Assembly (NCBI GenBank): GCA_030267565.1
Contig: BRXU01000004.1
Coordinates: 4,780,501-4,844,500 of the forward strand
Length of the DNA: 64,000 nucleotides
Origin: Pleodorina starrii
Lineage: Eukaryota > Chlorophyta > Chlorophyceae > Chlamydomonadales > Volvocaceae
Direction of reading: 5' to 3'
This document shows, in pieces, positions 12,822 through 23,727 of the stretch. Position 1 is the first letter of the stretch. Each line of letters opens with the position of its first letter. Both the position numbers and the translations under genes were made by a program. The notes under the pieces are model-generated. The model ran no database searches. It was not told where the DNA came from and saw only the letters and a list, made by a program, of their open reading frames with translations.

Positions 12822-12882
12822 GGTGGTGGTGGTGGGTGGTGGTGGTGGTGGTGGTGGTGGTGGTGGTGGTGGTGGTGGGTGG
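12822..12882. repeat. (GGT)n microsatellite
   Basis: About 20 GGT units in the presumed 3' UTR of the phosphatase gene. Confidence 0.9.
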
Positions 12883-13398
12883 AAAGTACAGATGACACCG
12901 CAAAGGTGCAACGGAGGCGAACAGACCCGGTGGCTGTGGCGGTGGGAGCTATAGGGGCTTTAGACGTGCTTGCGAGGCTTGCGGCTGCGAGGTTGCTCAC
13001 TTTGTTCGTTCCCAACCTGCAAAGGGGTTGGGTTGGGGGGCGGAATCTGCATCTGGCTGGGAGGGCCGGGCAGGCGAGCGAGCGTGTGGCTCCCTCCGGG
13101 GGCCCGCGCGCTGTGCTGTGCAGCGCTGTCGAGCGCGCTGGCATTTCATGTGGGGTTAACGGGCGCAAGGAACGGGCGGGCCGGCGGGATGGAGTTCGAG
13201 GTGCGGGCGGCAAGCGGGGTCGGGCCCCGCTCGGACAGGGCCGTTCCCAGATCATGACACATTACGGCGAAGCGAGTTCGCTGGATGCACATAGGGCTGC
13301 GGCGGCGGAAGGATAGATGGGTTGTGGATAGCAGGATGGGGAGCTCGATGGGGGGATGCCGTTTTTGCAGCGTGTGACCCTGGCGGCAAGGCCAGTTC

Positions 13399-13426
13399 CT
13401 CTTTCTCTCTCTCTCTCTCTCTCTCT
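13399..13426. repeat. (CT)n microsatellite
   Basis: Dinucleotide CT run in the convergent intergenic region. Confidence 0.85.
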
Positions 13427-14222
13427 GGGGCCCTGTTTTTGTTTTGTGGTGCTTCCCTGGCTGACGCTTTCGCCCTTTCCTGCTGCGTGCGCCCACGGTC
13501 CGTGCAGCGTCGACCTGTACTGTACGATATAGTGTACAACACGTGACGCGCCCTTAAGGGTGCGCGCTCCCGAAGTCCCTTGGGAGGTTAACGAGTTTGC
13601 AAGCGCATGAAGCGCTGCGCCTGGTGTGGAGCCGAAAAAACACGACACGGCGCGGCGCACGGCCAATGGGCCGTGCCCAATCTGCATTCAAGACTCGCTA
13701 CTAGCCAAGACGTCACCCAGCCGCCACTCCCAGCAGCAGCCTCCGCTCCCCTCCCTGTTCCCGTGCCTTTCCCTCAGCGCTCATTCGTTTGTTCACTCAA
13801 TCCACATGACGGGCTGTGGGCCGATGGCACCATCGCAGCTCAGCCCCAGCCCCCCCCCAGCCTCATCCCGCCACAGTCGCAGGGGCCCTGCGACGCGCCC
13901 CACGCCTCCAGCTGTTTACGAACTGCCCCCAGCACACATGCAGCTCAACGCAAGCGGCACAGCGTGCAGGCGCGCACCTGCAGGAACTCCCCAATCACCC
14001 AATCCCACCCGTTGTCGCCCAAGGCCCAACACACGCCGCTCTGCGCTCTCGGGCCCCCTTCGTTGCAACTCGTTTCTTACTCTCCTCTCTCCTTGCATCC
14101 TTCCCTCGGCTGCGGCATGGCCCCCTCTCTCCCCTCCCTGTCTTCGTCCCTTCGCTGCGGTATCTTCTTTTTACCTCCCCACGGCAACAGCAGCCGCACA
14201 CACCCAGCCAGGGACTCGGCTC

Positions 14223-14938
14223 TCACTCCTCTTCCGCCGGCCTCGGCACGGGCTTGTAGTCAAAGTTGTAAATGTCGACCTTGCTCTTGATGGCCTCGAG
14301 CTCCTCCTCTAGGCTGGGCACGTCCTCGCGTGCGGGCTGCTGCCGGCGGCGGGGCCCGCCGGGGCCCCCGGCGCCGCCGTCCTGCAGGCCGTACCGACGG
14401 CGCATGCGCTCCAGGGGATCCATCTCCTCCACCAGGTCCAAGCCGCGCGTCGCTTGCTGTCGGATGGGAGGTAATGCGTGGAGCGCAAGGAGAGAGAATT
14501 GAGGGAAGGGTGAATTGAGGGAAGGGTGAATTGAGGGAAGGGTGAATTGAGGGAAGGATGACGCAGGGGACGGGGTAGCGGCCGGCGGTGTTTGGTGTGT
14601 GCGGACATGCGGCGGGCGGGGGATGTTTGATTTAGTCTGGGGGGCGGTGAGGGGCTCTGGGGAGGATGGGCGGCAGTAGGCCGCGGGAAGGAATCGCTAG
14701 AGGGCTGTCACGGCAGAGATTTCGAGATCTTTGCGGGGATCTCCGAGACGGCGCGCTGCGAGGGTGGGGGGAGGCGTGCACTGGCCAAGGTGCGCGTACG
14801 AGGTAGGGCACGCGAGCGGCTTACCTGCAGCTGTCGCTTGCTATCCACGAGTTGCGCCAGTCCCCACCATCCTCCCAACATAAATAAGAGGAAAGGGACA
14901 GAGTAAGCCGCGAGGTTCATGCGCTGACGCGGCGGCAT
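14223..14938 (-). CDS. COX16: Cytochrome c oxidase assembly factor COX16
   Basis: Two exons on the minus strand, 14938-14825 and 14456-14223, joined in phase 0 to a 115-aa protein; the donor GTAAG is at 14824-14820. A short basic N-terminus is followed by one membrane span (SVPFLLFMLGGWWGLAQLV, residues about 13-31), then a charged helix, and ends in SLEEELEAIKSKVDIYNFDY with a PVPRP tail. This order and the short length match COX16, an inner-mitochondrial-membrane protein that helps assemble cytochrome c oxidase (COX2 metallation and insertion in yeast and human). Of two nearby Met codons I chose MPPRQRM, which gives a basic matrix-side N-terminus. The gene is divergent from the Apple/PAN-like gene with 341 bp between start codons, so the promoter may be bidirectional. 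Confidence 0.85.
14496..14559. repeat. 16-bp minisatellite, four copies, in the cox16 intron
   Basis: Unit GAATTGAGGGAAGGGT repeated four times head to tail inside the single cox16 intron; the last copy has one change. Confidence 0.9.
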
Positions 14939-15279
14939 CCTGATGGTTCCGTGTCGCGTCGCGCGTCCTGCACTAGCTCGGAGCTTATTCGATATGGAGT
15001 TAAAACTTTCCGGCGTGACGTAGACGGCAGTGACGGTATTGCAACACCATGACCAAGAAACGCGAGACGGCGGTTTGTCGTATCCGCTCAACGGTCCTCG
15101 GCTTGCGACCAAGCGCCAAACGTAACAAGACGCTTGCGTCATCCAGAGGGTTTCTGACTTGCTCTGCAATAACGCTTCGACATTTTAGTATTTATCACCT
15201 TTGACCCCTTCATAGGTGTTACACATGGTGCTGTAGTTTAAACCATACACAGCCGCCCGGTGATCTGGCATCAGCGATC
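14939..15279. promoter_or_regulatory. Divergent promoter region cox16 / Apple-like gene
   Basis: 341 bp between two divergent start codons. It is more AT-rich than the flanking genes, especially 15160-15245 (CATTTTAGTATTTATCACC). No recognised operator, and no exact TATA box assigned. Confidence 0.45.
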
Positions 15280-18200
15280 ATGCAAACAAACCCTGAGAAG
15301 CCCCAGAGCCCATGGAAGCTCGTGCTCATCGGCTTGCTGGCGCTCGCTTGGTGAGCCCGTGTGGACCACGGCAACGTCCCTTAGCAATATTGACAACACG
15401 TACAGCATTCAAATCGATCAGTTACTGATCCTTGTCTCGCACGTTTGCTCTCACGATTGCCGTGGACTGCGACTTTGGGCCATGTCGTTCGGCCAGTGGC
15501 TTCCTGACGATGAACTTCCATCACGTAAGTTTCGCCAAATATCTGTGCAAGCCATATCAGGCACGGGCCGGACGCTGGGCGGCAAAAACCTTATCCGGGT
15601 TTCCATCGGAATCTCCCTCCACCGTTCCCCGGCCGTCGTGGGGTGCGCCCACCTTACCAATCCGCAGATCCTGCGGACCACGCACATCCACCTCTCCCTC
15701 GCCCAACACCACAAGACTACGGCCTTCTGCGCGTTCGCTGGCTGCAAGCTGGGCGCGGACGGCGTGGTCCTCCCAGGAGGTGGGCCCTTCCTCCCCTTAT
15801 CCCCCGTCACCGTGCAGCAGCAGCAGCTCCCCCTTCCGACCATCTCAACCTCCAGTGTGTTACATTCATATAAATCGTATTTACCAGTCACCTGCCTGGT
15901 CGGGCGCTTTGGCTTCTGACTTCTTACGCTTGGGCCGGCAGAGCGTAATGGCCTCATAGCAGAGTGCAGCAGTTGTGGAGGCTGGGCCCGTCAGTAGGAT
16001 GGGCCGCAGCTACTCGCCCCCAACCAGACCCCAGAACGCCCATTTCCCAATTCCGATACCTGGTACCGTAATAAACTAATACTACAGCCGCGTGCTTCGT
16101 CCAGCGGGTGCGATTGCTCAAAGGCCACCCTTGAATTCTTTGGGGGAAAGGCCGGAAACGCCTCCGCCACCGCTGCTGCGCCCCTCCAACCCGCAGACAC
16201 CGCTGCTGAGGCCAAGAAGACCCCGGAGCAGCTTCTTGCGGAGGAGAAGCTGGCCAACACCACCAAGGCGCTCATGACCCGGGTCTGCGGCTCGCCGGCG
16301 GTGGACGGGTGGGTGCATGTGCGGGTGGACAGGCGCGTGCTCCTGACCGGGAAAAGAGCGGCGGAGAGCGGCGGAGAGTGGGTTGGTGGGCCAGGAATGG
16401 GAAAGGACTGAGCTTCAGGAGGGCCGGCAGGTCTAAGGGAGGGCAGGCAGGCTGGCGGGAACGGCGGCGAGAACGGAGGCCCAATTGCAGCGGAGCTCAT
16501 CAGTGGGACAGGGCTGGCGGCGGCAGTTGGGTTCTGGGGCACACAGGCGCCCACCCTCAAGGCTGGTGAAAAGGCGGCGGGGCGGCAGCCGGCTTGCCCA
16601 TGAACGTGTTGGCGGTTTGCAGCCCCGGGGCATCCAGCTGCGGGGCCTGCCGCTGGACACCACAATCTTGGGATGTGGCCGTAAGCGACGGGCGCGACTT
16701 GGCGCTGCTGTCTGGCCTCCACATGCCTGCCGGTAACCCCTCCCAGCCCCCTCTGTCAGCCCCTTACCGCGTTGCGTCTCCGCCTCCCCTTGCCCTGCCG
16801 GCTTCCAGCGACCCGCAGACAGCACTAGCATCCCCTCCCCTTCCCTCGATCTTCCCCAGCACGCCCCTCCGCCCCTGCCCCGCACTTCGAACCCTCAAAC
16901 TCGGCACCCCCCTTCTTCCGTCCCCAAGCCCTACCCCGCCGCCCGGTGTCTGCCCCGCTGCCCGGGTTCTTTTGCTCGTCTCTGCGCCCCGGTCCTCAGG
17001 TACTGAACCCTCCTGCTCTGCCCTGCCGTGTCTTGCCCTTCCCCGGCCTGCAGCTACGCGCACGTGGTTCCCAAGTGCCTTGAGGACTCCCCCACGGCCA
17101 AGTGGTGGGCCGAGTACTACGCGGGGGGAGGCAAGCAGGCGGACCTGGTGGTGCACATTGAGAAGCAGGCCGACTTCGATGGACTGGCCGTGTGAGTAGG
17201 GTGGGGGAGAATAGAAGTGATGCCACAGCGGAGGGGCGGAAGGGGACCGAGAACCCGGCAGCGCTTACCGAACATACCTGTGACCTTGCCACTACTGGGA
17301 GAGCTGCGACCGCGTCGCTGCCGGACCAACCCAAACGGACTTATACGCGCGACAGCACAGCAACAGCACGAATACCCAAACAGCACGACTCCCAAAGAAT
17401 ATATTCACCTGCGCTCAACAGAGGAAGAGAAGCGGGCGAGAGGGAAGGGAAGGGTCAAGGATGTGAGTGATGGCAATGGAGAGTGGAAGGAAAGGAAGAA
17501 AGGGCCGCGAACTGGCAGACAAGCAAGCAAGCAGTAAGGCATGAACCCCCAACAAGACGCGGTGGCGGGGGAGGAGGCTTTGGGTGGGGTAACTGGGGAG
17601 GGGCCGGGAGGGGCCTGGAGAGGGAAGGAGGAGGGGATGGCTGTGTGAATGGCAAGAGGGGATCGACGTGTGGCGGCGGGGGCAAAACGGGAGCGGCAGC
17701 GTGGCACGAGAAGGGGAGGGCGTTTAGGGTGGAAGGAGGCGGTGCGGGCCGTGGGCGGCAGGCGGCAGAAGGGGCGCATTTCCGCCGGGGTCCGTCTGGC
17801 ACCCCCGTGGGCGCCAACCAATCCTCTGATCGCCCCCTCGCCTCACCTCGTATCTGCTCCATCCCTGCAGGTATTGGGGCATCAACAACAAGAAGGCCAA
17901 CATCGAGGAGTGCGCGGAGCACTGCAAGAAACACATGCCGAACGTGGTGGACGGTGGGTGCGTGCGTACGTGCGTGGGGAGTTGGTGCCTGCATGTGTGC
18001 GTTGGGGCGGCAGACAATGGCTTGGGCGCGTGGACTGGTGGCGGCTGGTGGGGAGCCGACGGGCGCCGCGGGGCCCGGGGAACGTGAATGGGGGCTGCGG
18101 CACTGCTCCTACTGCTACAGTGCTTGGCAATGGGGATGCACTCTGCTGTATTCGCTGACACACTCACACATACCGGTACATACACACACGGAAGGGGGCA

Positions 18201-19241
18201 ACCTGCAACCTGCAAGGAAACACAGTGTACCGAAGGGGCGGGGGGGACGATGCGGTGATGCCCGGGCGCTACACTGCGCTGCACGGCGCCGGGCGGCTGC
18301 GGCGATAGGGAGCGCTGAGGGTGCGGCGCATTGGCCGGAACCGGGACTGGACCTGCACCAGCGATTGGCAGAGGGCGCTCTAAGCACTGCACGGCTGGGC
18401 AGACGCACGGTGGCGGCCCGCCGTCTTGGAAGCGCGGTGTCGCCGCGGCCGCGTTTGGCTCGGCTCGGCTCGGCTCGCCTGCTGGCTTGTGACACGGAGC
18501 TCAGGGCAGCTGGCATGGCGGCAGCGAGGGCATTCCGCCCCAGGCGGTGGTGGTAGTGGTGGATGGGGATGGTGGGGATTGTGTCGACGTGTTTTTGTGT
18601 TACTGCTGCCCTCTCCCCCCTCCCCTCCACGCCTTCCGCAGGTCCCTTCAAGGCCCTGCCCTGCAACGCATTTGCCTTCTGCCCTGATGACGAGTGCTTT
18701 GAGCCGGATGCGCACCACCACACCAAGGGGGACTGCTGGCTCAAGTTCACGGAGGGGCCCGCGTCGCCCGAGGTGCGGGGCGGGGCGGGCCGGGTATCCC
18801 CTGGGTGTGCGTGGGGGGGGGGGTCCTGTGTGGGACTGCACGGTCGGGCTGGTGGGATGGGACGTGAGGGTGCGGGCGTCCGCGGGAGTCTACGTAGGAC
18901 TGCCAGACGGCAGTGCTTTCCGACTAGGCTTGTCGACCTCAACCGATGACTTCCGATCCCCCTCCCTCTTTGCTGCCCGGCCCTTCGCCGCCAGCGCGCT
19001 TGGCGCGCCTGTCATATGCCCCCGCGCGTCACTTTGCACTCCCCCCCGCGCGCGTCACGTCCCATCGCGTCCCGTTCTGTCGCGCTCCCGTCCTCAGGTC
19101 AATATGCGTGGGGTGCTTCCCGACACGTTCCGCCGGCGCCACCCGAAGGCGCCCAATGCCGTGCAGTGGCAGTCGGGAGTGCTGCTGCCGCCCGGCGTGA
19201 CGCTGACCAACGGCACCTGGGGGCCGCGGTGGTCATGGTGA
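15280..19241 (+). CDS. Secreted or membrane-anchored Apple/PAN-like Cys-rich protein
   Basis: A phase-consistent model uses exons 15280-15350, 16105-16312, 16623-16732, 17054-17191, 17871-17953, 18642-18772 and 19098-19241, giving 294 aa. The N-terminus (SPWKLVLIGLLALACGC) is a signal peptide or signal anchor, then an Ala/Lys/Glu-rich stretch (AEAKKTPEQLLAEEKL). The C-terminal half is well supported: YAHVVPKCLEDSPTAKWWAE, YWGINNKKANIEECAEHCKK, then CNAFAFCPDDECF and GDCWLKF, ending LTNGTWGPRWSW. The pattern W...(N)IEECAEHC...CNAF.FC...CWLKF is that of PAN/Apple modules, disulphide-rich binding domains common in algal surface proteins. Exon 3 (16623-16732) is the weakest: it was chosen because its phase fits, but another frame there also reads open. 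The intron 15351-16104 could hide one more exon. Ligand and role unknown; location probably endomembrane or cell surface. Confidence 0.7.
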
Positions 19242-19331
19242 GGGTGCGGTGCGGTGCGAGGGAGTGCGGTGCGGTGCGAGGGTGCGGTGCGGTGCGAGGG
19301 TGCGGTGCGGTGCAAGGGTGCGGTGCGAGGG
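19237..19331. repeat. 18-bp GTGCGGTGCGGTGCGAGG minisatellite
   Basis: About five imperfect copies starting at the stop codon of the Apple-like gene, within its presumed 3' UTR. Confidence 0.85.
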
Positions 19332-21028
19332 AGAGCGAGCGAACGTGCGAGCGAAAGCATCGGGCGGGCCGGCCAGGGGGCCTGGAGTGTGGCTCCCTTC
19401 CCTTCCGCGCGTCCGCCAGGCAGCCAGAGGCCGCCGCCGGGAGGCGTGGTGCGGCGCGGCTCCCGGGGGCTGCGCTGCGCGGATGCACGGCAGCTGGGCT
19501 CGTGGGCTGGGCACGGTGTCGGTCGAACGCGGAGGCGGTGAGAGGGAGGAAGGGAAGGGAAAGGGGAAAGGCCACGGCCGCCAGCTGCACTCGCACGCAG
19601 GTGGTGCGTGGACCTGATGTAGCCAGCGGTGGCAGGCCCGGGACAGCCGGCATTGCCAGGCAGGTCGGCTGGCTGGCAGTCCGTCTGGCAGTGCCGTCGG
19701 TTTCCTGCTGGAAGAGGCGGGGTTTGCAAAGCAGGTGCTGTGGGCGGGACGGCCGCGGAGCAGCAGAGATAGGCAGAACGACGGGTTGGGGAGCGAGGGG
19801 CGACCGCGGTGGGCCCGCAGTAGGTGGGCATGACATGACCTTGGGGCAAGGGTAAGCGGCCCTGGCTTGTGTTGTGGTGGTGGGTGGTGGTCCCCCGCGT
19901 GCGTCCGTGATCGCCACTGTTTTCTTTGCGGGTTTCTTAGGGTTCAGAGTGTATCCGCGCGTGGCACCACAAGCCAGGAATTGGCCAGCAGGGTAGTTAG
20001 CCAGTCAATGATCAGGGCACGAGGTTGTCAGCGGCCGGACAGCGATGTCCGATGTGGCGAGGCGTGCGGGGGTGACTGGACGTGCGAGTGTGTCTATCAG
20101 GGGTAGGTGGGTGGGTGGCGAGCGCCTTGCTACCCGCCGGGCCTCCAGGGGCTCGCCACCAGCGAGGCCGTGTACGTTGGGCAGCGCCTCAGCTTGGAAT
20201 GGCAGAGCTGCTTAAGCGCCCTATGCAGGACGAAACCACACCTAATTGCTATCGCAATGTGGCAATGCTCGACACGGATTCAGACAGGCGTACTCATCGT
20301 GGTTGTGCCTCACGACGTCTTGTGGCCTTACAGCATTGTGGTCTATTAATACCGGTAAGGTCCCCCACCCTCCTGCAGCTTGGCTCTCGGCTCGTTTGGG
20401 GAGTGCCCTGGAGGGCAATTCCACATGCTGCACAGTGGACACGTGAAACCAAAAAGAAAAAATCAGCTATTGCATATATAAATGTCAGTCCAAATGACAG
20501 AACTCCTGCGTGTTGGTGAACTGCCGAACCGCCAGTTCATTTTGGATCTCGACACACGGGGGGAGGGGGCGCGTCTCGCGGAACGGGCCCCTCCCCGCGC
20601 GCCAGGGACACATGTACGCGCCAAGATGCCGCCGATGAGCACCACCATGCATGCGTGCGTGCGGGATCACCGGTGGGTAGGCACCAGGTAGGTCATGCGA
20701 TGCAGGGCGCCGCCTCGAGAGCGTAACAGACGCGATGCCATGCAGTACTGGTAGCGAGTTGCACCAAGGACGCGAGAGCCAGAGAACATTAAAAGTAACG
20801 TACAAGCAGCTGAAGCACCGGCCGTCGCGGCCTCGCATGGTGCCATCAATCACTCAAACGGGCACGAAAATCGGAAAAACGCCTGCTTGGGTTCTGCCTT
20901 CCGGCCTTCCGCCACCCTGCCCCGCTGCGGGCTCGTCCCCCGGGTGCCGGCCAACGTCGGCGCCTGCGGCGCCGCGCCACCAAAGCCGAGGGCCGACCGG
21001 CTCCGCGAGATAAGCTCACGACGACCGC
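19242..21028. other. Convergent intergenic region
   Basis: No gene supported in 1.8 kb between the 3' ends of the Apple-like gene (+) and the membrane-protein gene (-). Apart from the 18-bp minisatellite and a candidate minus-strand polyadenylation signal at 20328-20332, only shadow frames are seen. 20440-20530 is relatively AT-rich. Confidence 0.5.
20328..20332 (-). terminator. Candidate TGTAA polyadenylation signal (minus strand)
   Basis: TTACA on the + strand, read as TGTAA on the minus strand, about 700 bp beyond the stop codon of the minus-strand membrane-protein gene. A 3' UTR of that length is plausible in these algae. Confidence 0.4.
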
Positions 21029-23181
21029 TCAGCGTTCACTCGGGTTCCCGCCTTGAGCCAGGTCTGGGGCGTGCGGCGAAGCGGCTGCATGGCGCGAGGA
21101 GCCGCCACCGGCTCCGGTTGACCCATCAGCCGCCGCGACCCCGCCGTCCTCCACCGCCGGCAACCAGCCCCCACGTTGCGGCCTATGCGGGTCTGACGTG
21201 GTGCTCCCGCTCGCTTGACCGCCGGCAGCGCCGCCATTCCGCCCTTCGGCCGCCTCGGACGCGGCTGCGGATGCCGCCAGCATCGACGGCGGCATGGTTA
21301 GCTCCAAGACCGACCCCCGCTGGTTTGCCCCCCACGCTGTCTGGAGGTCGGCGCCCGGCGTATCCGCGTCGGGCCCCGGCTGCTGCCCTTCTGCCGCCTC
21401 AGCCTGCTCCCCCTGCTGCCATGCCGCCGGGCCGCCCCATGCCGCCGCAGCGGCTCCGCCGGTTTGCCCGCCTCCTGTCCCCGCCGCCGCCGGCGCCGCC
21501 GCTGGTGATGCCGGCGTCGGCTGCCAGGCATTGCCACCGGCGCGGCAGCGGCTGCTGCTAAAGCTACTGCCGCTGGCTTCGACGCCGCGGAGTCTGCTAT
21601 GTGTCCTGTTTGGGTCACTGCTGCCGACCCTGTATCTGAGGTGTGTTTGCAGCTGCGCCTCCACGACGGCGACCGACATGGGGACGCTGACGACGGGGAT
21701 GCCGGGCACCGGGACTCCAGGCAGGGGCCGGTCAATCGGCAATCCGGTCTGCGGCGCACAATCAGGAAGCGGCAGCGACGGCGGTGGCGGCAGCAGTATC
21801 AGCAACAGCAGTCGGAGCCGCAGCGGCAACAGCAGCAGCAGGGACAGGGGAACCCTACCCGACACACACACACACACGCACACACAGGCATACATACACG
21901 GAAACACACACCAGGGTGCGTGGCCACCCGGCCGGGCCCTCTACTCACCACCAGCCCGACAGACAGCGGGGCGCCCTCCACCGCCATCTGCATCTGCGAG
22001 CCGGACCTGCCGTCCGCGTACGACAACTTCAGCTGTCGTACAAGGCGGTACGCGATGGCCGCGTGCACAATGGCCAGCACCGCCGCCGCGACCATCAGAT
22101 AAATTATCAGCGCCAGCACCAGCAGCACCAGCAGCGCTAACCAAGTCACCGCGAAGCCTGCAGACGGGCAGACGGGCGCGCGGGGAGGTGCGGGAGAAGG
22201 AAGGTCAAGCCTGGGAGGTGAGGAGGGGCGGAGCACGGCGGTGGGCGGGCAGCGGACTGTGGGGCCGACCGTGGCCGAATGATGGCGGGCGTGTGAGCGT
22301 TGGGGGAGTGCGGCGCCCGTGTGGGCGGCGGCTGGACACTCCCTCTTCCGCAGCCGCAGCGTGAACCCTCACCGGGTCCCGGCTCGCTGGGTCCCGCCCC
22401 TGCCGGCCGGCGCGCGCGCATTTCTGCAGGGGCGGACGGACCGGCGGCCCCCTCGAGTGTTGAGGGGCCGCCAGTGACTGACTCCTCACCTATGTTGAGG
22501 CGGTGGAGCGCACAGCAGCCGCAGCTTTCGCTGGAGGGGATGTCCGAGTAGGGGGTCCGGTAGCAGCAGATGCGCGGATTGGGCCATTGTAGTGTGGCGA
22601 TTATCCCTGGGGGCAGAGAGCAGGTGTAGGGAAGGAGGAAGTTGTGTCCTGGTGGTCGTGTGGTGACGCGCGTGTGTTGACGCCTATCCGGCGAAGTGAG
22701 GACGCACGACGACGGGCGGACGCGAGCCGCACAGAGGTCCAGCCCCGAGCACGCGCAACATGAGGCACAGGGGTATGAATGGATGCTGCGCATCGACGCG
22801 GCGTCAAAGCCGCACAGGGCGGAGAAGCTGCTGTGTCGGGCAATGAATCCACCGACGGGACGAAATCGCGCAACGAGAAACGCTGAGCGCTTCCCTTCAT
22901 CCCCTTCATCCCGGCCGCTGCTTACCTATTACGCACGTGACGACACTGGACAGAAGGAACAACCCAAACAGGCTATACAACGCTAGAGCTCCTGTCAGCC
23001 TCGCAGGCTCCGGCGTCGAAGTCGTGGTCGTGATGTTCTTCTGAAGGATCCGGCGAGTTAATCCCGGATCCAGTAATTCAGAATTTGATGGCCCATATGG
23101 CCATTCAGCAGCCACCGCGACCAGCAGACAGGGCGCAACTAAGGTAAGCGCTTGCGCCAGAGAGCCTAAACCCCGCACCAT
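21029..23181 (-). CDS. Unrecognised membrane protein with disordered C-terminus
   Basis: Minus-strand exons 23181-22926, 22606-22490, 22157-21949 and 21748-21029 splice in consistent phase to 433 aa. A signal peptide (LTLVAPCLLVAVAAEWP, cleavage near residue 25) precedes a short lumenal segment with an N-glycosylation motif (NIT). Then come a membrane span (ALALYSLFGLFLLSSVVTCV, about residues 64-86), a Cys-rich loop with paired cysteines (RICCYRTPYSD, SCGCCALH), and a second long hydrophobic segment (WLALLVLLVLALIIYLMVAA). The last ~240 residues are Pro/Ala/Gly-rich and probably disordered. The CC...CxCC loop could bind metal or form disulphides. I recognise no family; probably an algal-lineage protein. 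The gene is divergent from the acidic coiled-coil gene. Confidence 0.65.
21864..21912. repeat. (CA)n-type microsatellite in an intron
   Basis: CACACA-rich run in the third intron of the minus-strand membrane-protein gene (intron 21749-21948). Confidence 0.7.
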
Positions 23182-23727
23182 GATTTAAATATGGTTGTTT
23201 TAAATATGGCGGTATGATACCATAGAGCTAAAAATTGCTCCCCATATTGACATCTTGTAGCCAAAGAATTGAATGTTCTCCCTTTGCTGCCACAGAAAAG
23301 ATAATGATGAGCCAGAGTATCGGGCAAGTTCTGTTATTATCTAGATATGCCGTGAAAATCAGGAAGAAACAGAAAGGAAATGAATTGCTCGTTTGTACGG
23401 CTCGTATCGCTGACTTCGCGACTTCCCACTCGTTCCCAACGGTGCTGCGCGTGAGATTTTCGCTCTGTCAAGCCGCCCAAGCTTTAACATAACTTGCCAC
23501 TACCCAACCGTTCTCTATTTCGGCCGTGCTCGATTGACCGAGACCGCATGTTGACGTTTAGCACGCGAAGCAGCATTCCTGACCGCGCTTGTCACAGTCT
23601 GGCCGGGTGATAGGAAGCGCAATCGTAGCACGTACAAGGTTTCAAGGTCACACCTTCGCCGCGTCGCCAACTGTCCCGTCGTTGGGCGTGCGCCGCCGCC
23701 GGCCGCCCTGCAGAGGGGACAGCCGGG
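23182..23727. promoter_or_regulatory. Divergent promoter region
   Basis: About 545 bp between the start codons of the membrane-protein gene (-) and the coiled-coil gene (+). The stretch 23185-23520 is markedly AT-rich for this genome (ATTTAAATATGG near 23182-23205, TTGCTCCCCATATTG near 23235), consistent with a promoter. No specific factor site assigned. Confidence 0.45.

Larger units (their letters stand above)
12653..14222. other. Convergent intergenic region (phosphatase and cox16 3' ends)
   Basis: No gene supported. It contains a (GGT)n run at 12822-12882 and a (CT)n run at 13399-13426. Neither TGTAA (for the + gene) nor TTACA (for the - gene) was found, so polyadenylation sites remain open. 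Overlapping frames in this GC-rich DNA look like shadows. Confidence 0.5.

Noticed and set aside
15482..15780. Possible extra exon of the Apple-like gene (FCAFAGCKLGADGVV)
   Set aside because: No donor/acceptor pair keeps phase with the neighbouring exons better than direct splicing 15350 to 16105; left as an open possibility only.
17483..18556. 357-codon plus-strand ORF over the Apple-like gene
   Set aside because: Runs through two introns of the phase-consistent gene model and is in the wrong frame for exon YWGINNKKANIEEC.
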